Source: Populus alba (lineage: Eukaryota > Streptophyta > Magnoliopsida > Malpighiales > Salicaceae). From it: DNA of 64,000 nt. The notes beneath the pieces are model-generated. The model ran no database searches and was not told the origin of the DNA. It saw nothing but the letters and a program-made list of their open reading frames with translations. The position numbers were made by a program, and so were the translations under genes. Position 1 is the first letter of the stretch; each line of letters opens with the position of its first letter. Shown here piece by piece: positions 1-11,168 of the stretch. The stretch lies in contig NC_133284.1 of assembly GCF_005239225.2 (NCBI RefSeq), positions 30,676,339-30,740,338 of the forward strand, in the 5' to 3' direction.

Positions 1-1105
1 GAACTATTTTCTGGCCGATCTCCTGCAGGTCTGGCAGATCACTGAAATTGGACCTTCCCAGTGCATGCTTTGCAAACAAAGACAGGCTATCCTCAAATGA
101 CAGTTCTTTCAAAAGGTAACATGGAAAAGCACTCATCATTAATGCAACATCTTGATTTCGAGTTGTGAGGATGATTCTACTCCCAGGGGATGTCACTTGG
201 AAAGGACGGCGAAGAACAGTCCAGTCATCATAGTTCTCATTCCAAACATCATCTAGAACAACAAGAAACTTCTTCCCCGCCAATTTCTCTCTCAGCCTAA
301 GTTGAAGCAGATTCAAATCCTTCGCATCGTAACTCCCCGAAACTGCCTCAAGAATAGTTCTCGTAACCCTAACAACATCAAAATCCTCAGAAACACAACA
401 CCAAACTTTGAAATCGAAAAACTTATCTACTTTCTCATCATTGTAGACAAGCTGAGCAAGAGTGGTCTTACCCACACCACCCATCCCTACAATAGGAATC
501 ACATCATTCCCGTACTCATCACACCCCTTATCACTAAAAAGCAACTTCAAGATTTCCTCTTTATCATTATCCCTACCAGAAACATAAGAAAGATCCACTA
601 AAGAAGTACTGGGCAATCTTTTCAATGACTTACTCTTCAACACCCCTCCACTGCCATTCTCTCTAAGCTCCAGATTATTCTTCTTTTGAGCAATTTCTTG
701 CAATCTAGCAGTAATTCTCTTAATCTTGGTGTCTGTTTTGTAAGTTAAGAGAAAATTACCAGGATAAAAAGAGGATAAGAACCCGGGTATGGCGCTCTTC
801 GCCTTACTTGAGCTAGCTCGTTGTTCCTCTTTAAGGTCAGTGAAAACCCCGTCGAGCAAATCTTCAATATCATAGGCCAATTCACGGATCTGATCAAGCC
901 AGACTTTGACAGCATGGCTTTCCATCTGCTTCTCCTCTGCGTCATCAAGAACAGCATGGATCATATGCAAATTTGCCTCCAGTTTCTTGATATCAGAATG
1001 GATTTTTCCTCTGCGAGCGAGCTTGAGTAGCTCCAGAGAGGATAATTGGTCGATTATATGACTGATTGTAGCTGAAAGGATAGCGTCTCCGATAACAAGA
1101 GCCAT
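1..1105 (-). CDS. CC-NBS-LRR disease resistance protein, N-terminal part (runs off left edge)
   Basis: An open frame of 368 codons starts at the ATG at 1105-1103 and is still open at base 1. Residues 1 to about 130 form a coiled-coil domain with an EDVID-like stretch (YDIEDLLD). The NB-ARC follows: P-loop GMGGVGKTT near residue 206, RNBS-A, kinase-2 LVVLDDVW near 281, RNBS-B (RIILTTRN) near 310, and RNBS-C near 330-345. GLPL, MHD and the LRRs would lie left of the window. CNL proteins are intracellular immune receptors that bind ATP/ADP and sense pathogen effectors; the ligand cannot be told from sequence. Bases 1-458 match 15949-16405, part of the pseudogene to the right, with eight substitutions and one deletion, so the two are recent duplicates. 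No lesion is visible. Upstream there is a TATA-like run near 1297-1309 (minus-strand reading). Confidence 0.88.
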   Translation of the reverse strand, partial: MALVIGDAILSATISHIIDQLSSLELLKLARRGKIHSDIKKLEANLHMIHAVLDDAEEKQMESHAVKVWLDQIRELAYDIEDLLDGVFTDLKEEQRASSSKAKSAIPGFLSSFYPGNFLLTYKTDTKIKRITARLQEIAQKKNNLELRENGSGGVLKSKSLKRLPSTSLVDLSYVSGRDNDKEEILKLLFSDKGCDEYGNDVIPIVGMGGVGKTTLAQLVYNDEKVDKFFDFKVWCCVSEDFDVVRVTRTILEAVSGSYDAKDLNLLQLRLREKLAGKKFLVVLDDVWNENYDDWTVLRRPFQVTSPGSRIILTTRNQDVALMMSAFPCYLLKELSFEDSLSLFAKHALGRSNFSDLPDLQEIGQKIV

Positions 1106-3500
1106 AATTAAATTGCTGCCTCTGGGTCGCTTGCAAATGGCTATCGCTTAGAAATTAAATCAAAATCGAAGGAAAGAAAGAAACTAAAGAATGGGTTTTG
1201 TATGTAAACTGGAAGAGTAAGAGTGGTTTGTATTCTGGCGAGGCGACAGTGTGTTAACTGGAAAGTAAAGGTGGTAGTTTTAGCTTCCGGCGAGGGTTTT
1301 TTATATTTCTTTCAACTTTCTTCAAGATAAAATAGTTCAAGGACGGTGGTGGCTTCTTCAAAACCTTTCACCACACACCAAAAGGGGAGAAAGAAACTGT
1401 CGATATTCGTTCGAGTTCGAACGATTTCGCACGCTCTTAGGAGTTGTGCTGTCCACTGCGGCTTCACGGAGTTCAAATTGATTTGTAATATGACCATAGG
1501 GTAGGGTAGGTGGCTCCTTTCGGATGGAATTTTTAACTTTTAATTAATTATTCGGCCCTTTAGTCTAGAGATAGAATCATTTCACTTTGGAAAAGAAATC
1601 GGATGCAATTCGTGTTTGGCATTGAGATTAAATCTATTTTTTTGAAAATTTCAAATATTTGTTTTTTGTTAAAATTGAGTGTGGTTTGTACTTTTTAATC
1701 GTTTTGATGTGCTGATATCAAAAATAATTTTTAAAAAATGAAAAAACATTATTTACATACTTTTCGGCACGAAAAGCTATTTGAAAAGTAACCGCTACCA
1801 CACTCCCAAACACCTTCTTTTGAAATAAATAATTTCAACAGATAATGACTTGTCAAAGTTTTCAACTGTCTAGGTGTGAAAGACGTGGGACCAGACGAAG
1901 CTTCCCTCCCTGTCTTTTCTTCCTAAAAAAGGACCCTTAATATTCTGAAGTGGAGCAAACCTAATTCTTTAAAATAAAATATATTTTATTTATATGTGTG
2001 TGTGGAGTATCAATCCCATACATAGTTAAGAGACCTGGTTCAAGATTAGATTACAGGTGGGATAGGTCATCTTGCAAATCAATAAATTAACCTGAATTCA
2101 TGCGTTTTTTTTTTAATTTTTATTTAAAATAGCGTTGTTTTAGACAATTTTTTTAAATAAAATAATATTTTATAGATAAAAAGAAATTGATAGAATCTCA
2201 CCTAGATTTTGATGCATTCACCTGTACCGCGAGTAGTTTGGCCACCCAAGCTCAATGTTGCAGCCTAGCCTAGGTCTTAGAAATTGAACCCCACGCTCAG
2301 TGCAGCTCCATCACCATCTCCAGGAGGAATTTGGTCGATCTTACTGCAGATATGTTCTTCTCCCAACCAAGACTATGTCTCTATATAGGATCACAGTCCT
2401 CTGTAAACTAATAAATAAAAGAACCTGACTCACCTACGACTCGCCTTTCGCATTGATCATACCATATTTCCTTTTTGTTGATCTGATCATGATTAAGTTC
2501 TGTTGGATTTAGCTATATATAACACAAGACTTGTGCATTCAACTGACTGATTATGCCAATATATATAATAGGGAGCAATATCTAGCTAGAGATTATGATT
2601 AATGTAGAAATTATGAGCACACCTTGCTTCTACCGCATACAGTTCATTGCAGGTATGCCAAAATATGCAGATTTTATTGCAGTACGTACTGCTAGCTAGC
2701 TACGATATATATGAGATATAATATTCCATACCTGTATTATCCGAGCCAGCCAAAAGCTCTACAGAAAGAAGATACGAAAAGTGCTCCAAGATCTGGAATC
2801 CCCCCTTGTTTTTCCACAGCCAATGCGGCCAAACCATGGGAAGATCCTTGTTCATTCGTTGAATACTCCTGTATATGCCATGGAACACGTAAAGATGAAT
2901 AGGGAAGATTCGTTAGGTTACTCATAATGCATCGTTCAATTAGCGATATCCCATACCTCCATGGAAACTGCAAAATGATCGGTGTTTGAAAGTCGAAGAG
3001 TGCTCACAATCAGGCACTGATGAATTGCCTCATCCAACCCAGGACTCCATTGCTGCTAAAAAAATAAGCATAAAGTGAAGATGCATGGAAGCTAGGATTC
3101 CCAACATGCTGCACCAAGGGATTTCATGTATTTTATCTTTGTTTTTATTGCAGGTTATCGAGTATAAAACTAGTAGAATTAACTGAATATTGCCTTGTAA
3201 ATAAATTGAAATCAAGCACATAAAATTGGCGCCGGTCCTAACCAGTTCCTTCCTTCAATATCGCTAATCGTGCTTGTGCTGGTTAAGATCCTCACTGTTA
3301 ATTTAAGAACTAGTTTCTAGCTAAACGTGATTGTGTTGTGCTAGTTACAAACAGTAAATTACCTCCATGATTTCCTCAGCTTATTCGGAATATTGCAGCA
3401 GCCATCAGTACATCCAGTTAAGTACTCCACAGGTGACAAAGTGCGGCAACAAATGGTACAAATCCGTCGGCTACCATAAAAAACTATCCTGTTCTGGCAA
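1106..3500. other. Upstream region of the left CNL gene; no gene recognised
   Basis: Bases 1106-1500 should hold the promoter and 5' UTR of the minus-strand CNL gene. The rest is AT-rich and holds one short inverted-repeat element (1612-1812, listed separately). Short frames around 2700-3000 have no domain I recognise and no convincing splice structure. Confidence 0.5.
1612..1812 (-). mobile_element. Short non-autonomous inverted-repeat element (MITE-like), copy 1
   Basis: It is bounded by perfect 8-bp inverted ends, GTGTTTGG at 1612-1619 and CCAAACAC at 1805-1812. The AT-rich interior contains, on the minus strand, the conserved core (a run like TTTTTGATATCAGCACATCAAAA) shared with the copies near 10.9, 31.8, 55.6, 56.0, 58.8 and 59.9 kb. 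There is no coding capacity. I associate the family with Populus from general knowledge. Confidence 0.6.
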
Positions 3501-3529
3501 CATAGGGGTGGAAAAACTCCATTCATTTT

Positions 3530-4485
3530 CTCATGTATATCCCATATCTCACAATTTCATATCTTTTCCCATTCATCATAGTTTAGTTCCCCTCAAAAAA
3601 TGTTTTGCTGCCAACGGTAAGCCCTTACACTAGCTTGCTATTCTTACCCAAAAGCTTGCAGATTTGGATTGCATCAAATTTTGCTTTTCTAAAACATGAT
3701 GTGCAAACACTGACAGGCAATCATATTCCGATAATGCCTCTAGATGGTGGTGTGAAATAAAGCCACCCATGATCGATGGCACGCCATCGTTTCTTGTTGT
3801 GATAACTATCTTAACTCCACGGGCGGCTGAAAGGGGTCTTCTCTTAGCATCAATTGAAGCAAATTCAGATCATCGCTCAGCTTACAAGTTTCCAAAGGAA
3901 TTGCCTGCAGAAGAATTGTTGTTGTTAACAAAACATCAAGAACGAAAACTCATAGCCTTAATTCAAAAGACTTCGACACTATATCAACATGACGCAAAAT
4001 CTGAGCTACGGTGATTTTCCTACCCCTCCCTTCCTACTTGTATCAATCACAGAAACCCCATCATTTGCCTCACAATTCAGTAGCGCAATCCAAGAATCGC
4101 TTTTTTTTTTTGCTTTTATCTACCATAAATGCACATCAGCCAAACAAATCGTGGGTTTCCTTGTTGGTGGGAAATATAAGAGAGAAACATTAGAGAAAAA
4201 GAGAAGATATATTTAAAGAGCTTTTAGTTATTTATAAGCTTCTTGTTGTTGTTGAAATAAAATAGTTAATTATATCCCTGAGTGTTTCAAACCTCATGAA
4301 TTTATCTCCTCATCTCTTTCTCGCATCTCGTGATCCTGTACTAATTCCCTGATCTTTCTTGGTATCAACAACAAGGGATCAATTTTCTTACCTTACTTGT
4401 AGTGCCGGCAGCTTCACAGGTCATGTTTTGATTAGATGATGAAGCCTTACATCGTGAATTGCCCCTCCTATGCATCTTTGGTTTT
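3530..4485 (-). pseudogene. Decayed NBS-only gene fragment, copy a
   Basis: Read on the minus strand, this aligns by eye with the 329-codon NBS ORF at 24964-25953. The ATG-proximal part (4380-4485) keeps a recognisable start resembling MHRRGNSRCKAS. The 3' half (3530-4010) keeps degraded RNBS-B, RNBS-C and GLPL regions, and the P-loop area is barely recognisable. Bases between about 4020 and 4370 do not align. Several stops and frame breaks make it non-coding. Its 5' flank (4470-4960) is shared with 23630-24050, so the duplication was genomic. Confidence 0.7.
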
Positions 4486-6774
4486 CGTCTTGATCAAGAG
4501 GTCAGAGGCAACCTTGGTGAACCTGGTAAGATGTCAAGGTCAATGAATGAAGGGTACGGAAACGCGGGAGTATCTTGCTTGTTGAAAACCGTGATAATTT
4601 ATATGTATTCAAATATGGTGCGCTGATATGAAAGAACAAACGCGTACGCAGTGGCCAGTGTGGACCAGTCTCGGTCTCACAATGACAATTTTCGAAGAAA
4701 GTGAGACAAAGAGAGAGTCTTAAAAGTCTTTTATGAACAATGATATTGCGTGGTAGGCCTCGTTAGGGACCCTTAATTAAATTGTTTGGATGTTTCCTTA
4801 GTGGTTAGTATAAACTGACCAATTAGATCGATCAAGCTTAGTTATTTGTTTCACTGCAACTATTCTGCTTTGACTTGTCAGCATGTGGAAACTTCCATGC
4901 ATGGAGGTAAGAAACTTCAATCAGTGAGCTGGACTAGCACAATTTGTAATTATTACCTCATCTGACTTTCTTTTTCATGTAAGCCATGTTATTATCCTTC
5001 AAACTTGACTCATTTTCAAAAGATCTGAGGCCGACATTTTACTTCGACTTATGATTTCTAATAGAAAACTTCTTGATTAATGAAATTTCAGGTGAGCTTT
5101 TTTAATACAAACCCTATGTACATTTCATCTAGTCATTTACAACATAATACTTATATAAATTCTGATATCATCATCACACAAGCAATTTTATGTAACAACC
5201 TAAACTTTTAAAATACATTTCAAACAACTCCCTCGACATGGATTATTGAAGTCCCTGGAATATTATTGTTTTGATATTGACAATTTGGCTTCTTCCAACA
5301 TTTCATTACCAATTTGATGAGTCGTTAACACAGATATTATTTGTTAACCACAAGACCACTAGCCAAATCACGTATATCTTAGTCATTAATGCAACTCACA
5401 TCACCAACTCTATTATGGACAGTTAATTCATCTTTTCAATCAATTTTATGTTCTTATTAAACTATCTTGCCAAGTCATATGTTTTGGTCGTCAACCGAAC
5501 TAATGTCACTAGTCCATTACTAGGTAACTAGTTTTATACATATTAATATTCAAGTACAAACATACTACATCATAGACCATTTACCAATAAACAATCAACA
5601 CTTAATTACTAAGGCATAATCACATTTCTAGATAACAACCATCATATTTCATCTTTATTGAATCATTATCAACCCGGCAATCAGTTACTTTGATGCCTTT
5701 AGCTCACTTTAATACAGCTAATTAATCATGATCGTTCTTGTTATTCACATTCATATCTTTATAGGCAAACACATTTAAAGAAAATACAATTTAACAAGAA
5801 TTTAAGAATATTTTACAGATGAGGCAAGATGCAAGGCACCTACCTAGAGCTTGTGTACGTGTTGTTGTTTCATGTTGATGTCCAGTCCCCGTAGCCTCCC
5901 CTATACCATCAGGGATTCAATTATCATCAATAATACAACCAGCATCATGACTTCATTTAAATTCTTATTCAATGATTACTTTTAAGCCAATAGCAAGGAA
6001 AATCCTTAAAATCATATACCCTTATACATTTTCATGTTCACATCCATTCTTGTAAATTCATATGTTAAAACCCTCACTCAACAACAATTTCAAGAATAGA
6101 TTAGAAATTATCTAATTTTGGTTGCTTTAGCCTAACCAACCCTAAACATTATCCAATGTTTTATTCATAATTGAAGTTGTAAAACTCAATTTTTAGCATG
6201 GTTTGTCTCTATGGAAAGATAAGAGATATAGCTACAACTTTCGTGAGAAAGAAGCACCTAATTTTTCCATTTACAAACATAAAATCACTCATTATAGTAG
6301 CATAAAAAATTTGTCCAATATTATATCAGCTCGAACCTATCCTCCATCTTTAGTTCATATATGGGGTTATATCACTCCAAATTAATAAAGACTAGTTTAA
6401 TCTGAAAGATAACATCCATACATATAACTTTGGTAGAGAAAAAAACTCCAAACTTTATCATTTTAAGGCTCAAATTAAACAATCATTGTAGCATCCAAAA
6501 TCTGTCTAGATTTATATCAGTTTAGACCGTTACTCAATATTTAGCTTATATATGGAGTTAACAAGTCCAAATTAATTAAGATTAGTTTCATTTGAAATCT
6601 AACATCCATACTTACAACTGTGAAGCCCGAGAATAAAGTATACAAAGAGGGGGAGGTTTATAATAATTCCAAATGTTGTTATAATATAAAAAAAAAGCAA
6701 AAATAATAATAAAAAAAATATTGAAAAAAAAAAGTGAAAGATGGGGCCAAAATGGAATTAAGAAGAGATGGGAC

Positions 6775-6782
6775 TATAAATA
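6775..6782 (+). promoter_or_regulatory. TATA box of the solo-LTR-like element
   Basis: TATAAATA lies about 155 bases from the element start, followed by a C/T-rich stretch, as expected for a U3 promoter. Transcription from here would include the hairpin array downstream. Confidence 0.45.
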
Positions 6783-7133
6783 CCCATCCCTTCTCTCATC
6801 CATGGCCGGTTGATAATAAGAATAAGGAGGGGGGAGAATTTCAAATTTTTCTTTCATCAAAACTTGGAGTAAACACCTAAAATTAGTAAACCCAAATAAG
6901 CCTTGGAATTATTAAGTGGAGGAACACAATCGGGTGGAAGAATTAACAAGAAGAAAAGTGAAGAATTGGTGAAAAAAAAGGGGAAAGGAAAGGTTAAATG
7001 ACGAAAAATAAAATGGAACGGAGAACTAGATTTAATTTATGGGTTCTTTTAGAGGAAATGGATCGTAACAAGGAATTTTGGTAATGATTGTTTCTCGAAT
7101 TTGATTTGTTTTTCCTTGATATGGGAGGCTAAT

Positions 7134-7627
7134 GATGTTAACCAAGCTGGATAACATCGGCATTACTGGTACGTGAGAGGAAAAAATATAAACTTGATTA
7201 ACTATTCGGTTTCAGAATAGTTAATGATATCGGCACGTGACGTCGATATCGACAAAATTTATAAACTTGATTAACTATTCGGTTTCAGAATAGTTAATGA
7301 TATCGGCACGTGACGTCGATATCGACAAAATTTATAAACTTGATTAACTATTCGGTTTCAGAATAGTTAATGATATCGGCACGTGACGTCAATATTGGCA
7401 AAATTTATAAACTTGATTAGCTTTCCGAGGTGAAAGCTAATGATGTCAAGAATTTTGACATCGGCATACCTGAGAACCTCCCAAGGTAATATGGAACAAT
7501 GATTAACTATTTTAGTTTTAAAAATAGTTAATGACACAAACGTTTACATTTGTGTCGGCATTTTCATGAAACTAATTAGTTGTTCCAGGATGGGCAACTA
7601 AAGACACTAATGGAGGTCATTGGTGTC
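7134..7627 (+). repeat. Array of alternating paired hairpins, including three 73-bp tandem units
   Basis: Three 73-bp units start at 7188, 7261 and 7334, and diverged units lie on both sides. Each unit has hairpin A (e.g. TTAACTATTC / GAATAGTTAA, arms 7198-7207 and 7215-7224), one spacer base, hairpin B (GATATCG / CGATATC, arms 7226-7232 and 7244-7250), then usually a GGCA-like motif. In later units the arms change together: TTAGCTTTC/GAAAGCTAA (7417, 7432), GATGTCAA/TTGACATC (7442, 7455), TTAACTATTTT/AAAATAGTTAA (7503, 7521), GACACAAA/TTTGTGTC (7533, 7549), TTAGTTG/CAACTAA (7576, 7595), GACACTAATG/CATTGGTGTC (7603, 7618). A lone B stem lies at 7134-7158. The B stem of the third 73-bp unit is partly decayed. 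Confidence 0.9.
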
Positions 7628-8392
7628 AGCAATAGTCTTTCTGATGAGGGGGGGAAGAAGTAGTTAACAAAAAATAAAAAACAAAAAAAAAGAGAGAAGA
7701 AGAATAAAGAATTCTTATATAACCATTAAAAGGGGTTTGTGGTTGTATTTAGAATCTCATATGATTTAAGTAGATATATATGTTGTTTAATTTTATTCTG
7801 TAAATTGCTTGTATTTTAATCATTTTTTTTTAATTATATGGAAAATTTATATTTTTACAGGTCCCTCTCATTCACATCAGGAATAGATTTAAAGTTCTTT
7901 GATCCCTTTTTTGTATAAGTTAGGAACTTAGGGATTTGTGGTGTAATTTTGTCATGCAGTAAACATGTAACCTGTATGGAATATTCTATTCGTAGTATTT
8001 TGTTTCTGAAATATTAAATGTATCAACCTATGCTTGGGATATTAGAATGTACTAGACTATGTTAGAATATTAAACTGTGTTGTGTGTGTGTATGAAATTT
8101 CGTGTTGAAATTGGCTCTTTTAATTATTAACTTGTGTATGTGATGTAAGATGGAGTTTGGGAATGAATATGGTCCTGAGCATAATCTAGTATGAGTTATG
8201 CAGTTGATTGTACTAAACATGGATGTGATTGTGGATGATATGTGATTCAAAATGTGTGCAGGTACATTGTCGATAACTTGGGATTTCCCGGTATAAACGA
8301 AATTTCGGCGAGTAAAAAAAAAATTGCTTCATTCACCCTTTATAGAGGGAGAGATTAACAAATAAACTAATAGAAAAATTGGGGTTGTTACA

Positions 8393-9121
8393 AAATTATT
8401 GGAAAATTTGAAGGAAAATCCATGGTTTTGATTCATGGTGGCATTAGAAAAAAAAACAAAGAAATACTTGAAGGGTTTGGATTTTGTTGATTGATTTGAC
8501 ATGGTTTAGTTGTTTTGGGATGGAATGCATGTTAAAAGCTGAAGTGACAATTATGGTTATACCATGGAGGATATTCAGCCAAAATAGAAAATATTGGGGG
8601 AGGGATTTTGAATGATTGTTGTGATGAACTATAGTTATGCTTGAAATGATATGTGTTGGAAGAAAAAAAAAACTAATGTAAGATTAACATAAGTGTATGT
8701 TGTTAAAGGTTTGTTGCATATGTTGAATTGTAAAAGGAGAAACTGAGAAATGAATGGTTTATTTTTTGTTGTGTTAATAATTCTAAACAAGGATATTAAT
8801 GTATGTAGTATGGAAAAGAAAGAGGAGAAATTCCAAGGGAATGAGTTTCTCCATTTTGACCAAATCTTGCTATGTTGTAGATGAATGGAAATTATTTGAA
8901 TGTCTTGATTTAGATTTGGTTTAAATATGTGATGTAATAATGCTAAATGACATTGGATAATATTGTTTATAAATGAGAATTAGTTGGAAGTTGTAAAGGA
9001 TTTTCAAGGGGTGAAAATCCTTGTTGTCCAAAATTTTAGTTGAAAAAGAGAGGCTACCGTGATTGTTTATTTTGAGCCTTAAAAAGATATAATTTGGATT
9101 TAGTTTTTTTATGAATGTTGT
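8393..9121 (-). repeat. Inverted segment between two mobile elements
   Basis: Bases 8393-8650 match the reverse complement of 29000-29260. In the second copy that sequence runs uninterrupted into the equivalent of 9322 onward, so the orientation here is the derived one. The segment starts AAATT (8393-8397), the reverse complement of the AATTT right of the 9122-9316 element, and ends GTTGT (9117-9121), the reverse complement of the ACAAC left of the 6619 element. Confidence 0.72.
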
Positions 9122-9316
9122 TGTAAGATCCCACATCGGAAGCGAGCGTCCAGAGCCAGGGCCTTATAAGTGCATGCTCACCTTGACTAGTAAGACGCGT
9201 TTTGGGGCCATTCGCCAAGAACAAACCCATGAGGGGGACTTGGGTGGAAGCCCGGGAATGGGTGGACTGGGAGGCTTAAAGCGGACAATATCTTGCTAGT
9301 GAGATGGGGTGTTACA
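9122..9316 (+). mobile_element. Short TRIM-like solo LTR (E2)
   Basis: This 195-bp element starts TGTAAGATCCCACATCGG and ends GGGGTGTTACA, with an internal GGACAATATCTTGCTAG motif. These features are typical of short terminal-repeat retrotransposons in miniature in plants (family knowledge). Its left target-site copy appears inverted at 8393-8397; the right copy is AATTT at 9317-9321. A related element lies at 10533-10814. Confidence 0.65.
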
Positions 9317-10532
9317 AATTTCACATTACCCACTCTTAGATACATAAAAAAACACATTTTTATCAAAGTTTAAGAACAACAATTCATCATTCAATCAAAC
9401 TCAAGCTTAAACACATACCCATTTTATACCTATAACCAAAACCAACTAAGAATTGCATATAAATAAAGGTGAAGGCTTGCTTACCATTTTAAACACTATT
9501 TCCATGGAGTTTGATGCATGAGACCCCAAACTCGTCTTCCTTCTCTTCAAGATTTCTCACTTTCCCTCTCTACATATTCATCTTCTTTTCTTGGTTTCTC
9601 ACTCCAAAACTCATTTATATCATGTTTATTTTACAAGAGAATGATTAGTCCTTATAAGAATCTCTCAATCAAGCAAGAAACCACTCAAAACTTAATAAGG
9701 TATGGAGGGCTTTTCGTTCTCCCTAGCTTCTGGAACTCTTCACCAACTTTCACTTGTTTATAAAGAGAAATTTTGCTTACTTTACCATTTTACCTCTCTT
9801 AATATTTTTCCTGTGTTTTTGGGTAACACATTTAGCTGCTGACCTAATTGTAAGGCCTCGAACTTCTATTATCCTAAAATTTTAACCCAATATAAGAACA
9901 AATATCAGGAGAGTCCTCATAAAATTTTAGTCTGATATAACGGTCGGATTGAAAGTTATGGTTGATAACATAAAATTGGACAGTACTGGAGTTTACAGCC
10001 CGAATTCTGATTTCAGACCTAACTTCAAACCCATCATTCTCTCTCAATCGTGTGAATTAGAGAGCCTACCATATATTGTTGGAAAGATACAGATGTTTTC
10101 TTTTCAAAAAAACAAAAACTGGAACAAAAATGAAAATTAATCATGATATATATATATATATATGTACCAAAGAGTAGCCAAAGGTCTAGTGTGATAGATT
10201 TACCCCGTTTTAATTTGAGCCTCTAAACTTAGCCCCTTTAACTTTTTATGTAATCCTCTTCCATTTAGACCTTATATTAAGCTCAATTAATGGTGTAAAT
10301 TGGATAATTTCATCTTTCTTTTTTCATCATTTATTTCATCTACGAACTTATTATCGTTTCACGGTAATGTTATCAATTTTTAATCGGGATTTGCACCAAC
10401 ACCTTTTTGTACAGTTCTCTTCTTAACTTTTATTTTTTTTATTCCCCTTGTAATGGCTTAGAATTATTTTCTCATTCTCAAAACATATTTATTTTAAAAT
10501 TAGCATATATTTTTTAAAAAAATTTAACAGAA

Positions 10533-10814
10533 TGTAATATCCCACATTGGCGGGTGAGGATTTGATAGTTGACCTTATTAATAGTGTTGGTTACTAACTT
10601 GTCAAACGCGTTTGAAACCCTAAGGGGGACCTGGGGTGGAAGCCCTGGGAATGGGTGGACTGGGAGGCCTAGAGGGGACAGTATCTGACAGGGTTAGTGT
10701 ACTGCACTACTCTAAAAGACGTGTTTTGGGGTCATGCATGGTCGCCAAGAACAAATCCGTGAGGCCTGTGGGCCAAAGCAAACAATATCTAGCAGGTTGG
10801 GTCGGGTTGTCACA
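10533..10814 (+). mobile_element. Short TRIM-like solo LTR (E3)
   Basis: It starts TGTAATATCCCACATTGG and ends GGGTTGTCACA, with the internal motif AACAATATCTAGCAGG, and belongs to the same family as 9122-9316. The flanking 5-mers are CAGAA (10528-10532) and CATAA (10815-10819), a target duplication with one mismatch. Confidence 0.65.
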
Positions 10815-10894
10815 CATAATAACATAATTTGAAAAACATTTGGTGAAATAACGCACTTTCACTTTGTCGTGCTTCTAAAACAGGTGATTTGGGT

Positions 10895-11120
10895 TGTTTG
10901 GGATTGTGATAGCGGTTGCTTTTCAAATTATTTTTCGCTCATAAATGCATTAAAATAATATTTTTTATATATTTTTTAAAAATTATTTTTGACATTAGCA
11001 CATCAAAATGATTTGAAAACACTAAAAAAATTAATTTGAAGCAAAGAGAAAATTAGAAAAAAAATATAAAAAAAATTCATTTTTTTTTTCAAAAGCGCTT
11101 TTGAAACGCAAAAACAAACA
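10895..11120 (+). mobile_element. MITE-like element, copy 2
   Basis: It begins TGTTTGGGATTGTGATAGCG and ends AACGCAAAAACAAACA, giving TGTTTG/CAAACA inverted ends. The core TTTTTGACATTAGCACATC and a following AAAATGATTTGAAAAC stretch are shared with the other copies. The corresponding place in the second segmental copy, near 32800, lacks it, so it inserted after the duplication. Confidence 0.6.
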
Positions 11121-11127
11121 GGCTAGA

Positions 11128-11168
11128 GTTTCACCCTGTCGCGCTTCTGAAGCACGACAAGGTGAAAC
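11128..11168. repeat. 41-bp imperfect palindrome
   Basis: Arms GTTTCACC (11128-11135) and GGTGAAAC (11161-11168) enclose further paired blocks TGTCG/CGACA and GCTTC/GAAGC, leaving one unpaired central base and two mismatches. Shorter versions of the motif occur near 10855, 11820-11860, 32790 and 32890. Confidence 0.75.

Larger units (their letters stand above)
6619..8392 (+). mobile_element. Solo-LTR-like element (E1), 1,774 bp
   Basis: It begins TGTGAAGCCC and ends GGGGTTGTTACA, the usual TG...CA of an LTR. The left flanking 5-mer is ACAAC (6614-6618). The matching right copy is not adjacent but lies inverted (GTTGT) at 9117-9121, which I explain by an inversion. A TATAAATA box at 6775-6782 suggests a promoter, so most of the element could be transcribed. 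It carries the hairpin array described separately. No gag or pol coding is seen, so it is a solo LTR or a non-autonomous element; the family is not identified. Confidence 0.6.

Noticed and set aside
2700..3000. Overlapping frames of 62-78 codons on both strands
   Set aside because: No domain, no start context and no splice partners recognised; could be a relic but I cannot name it.
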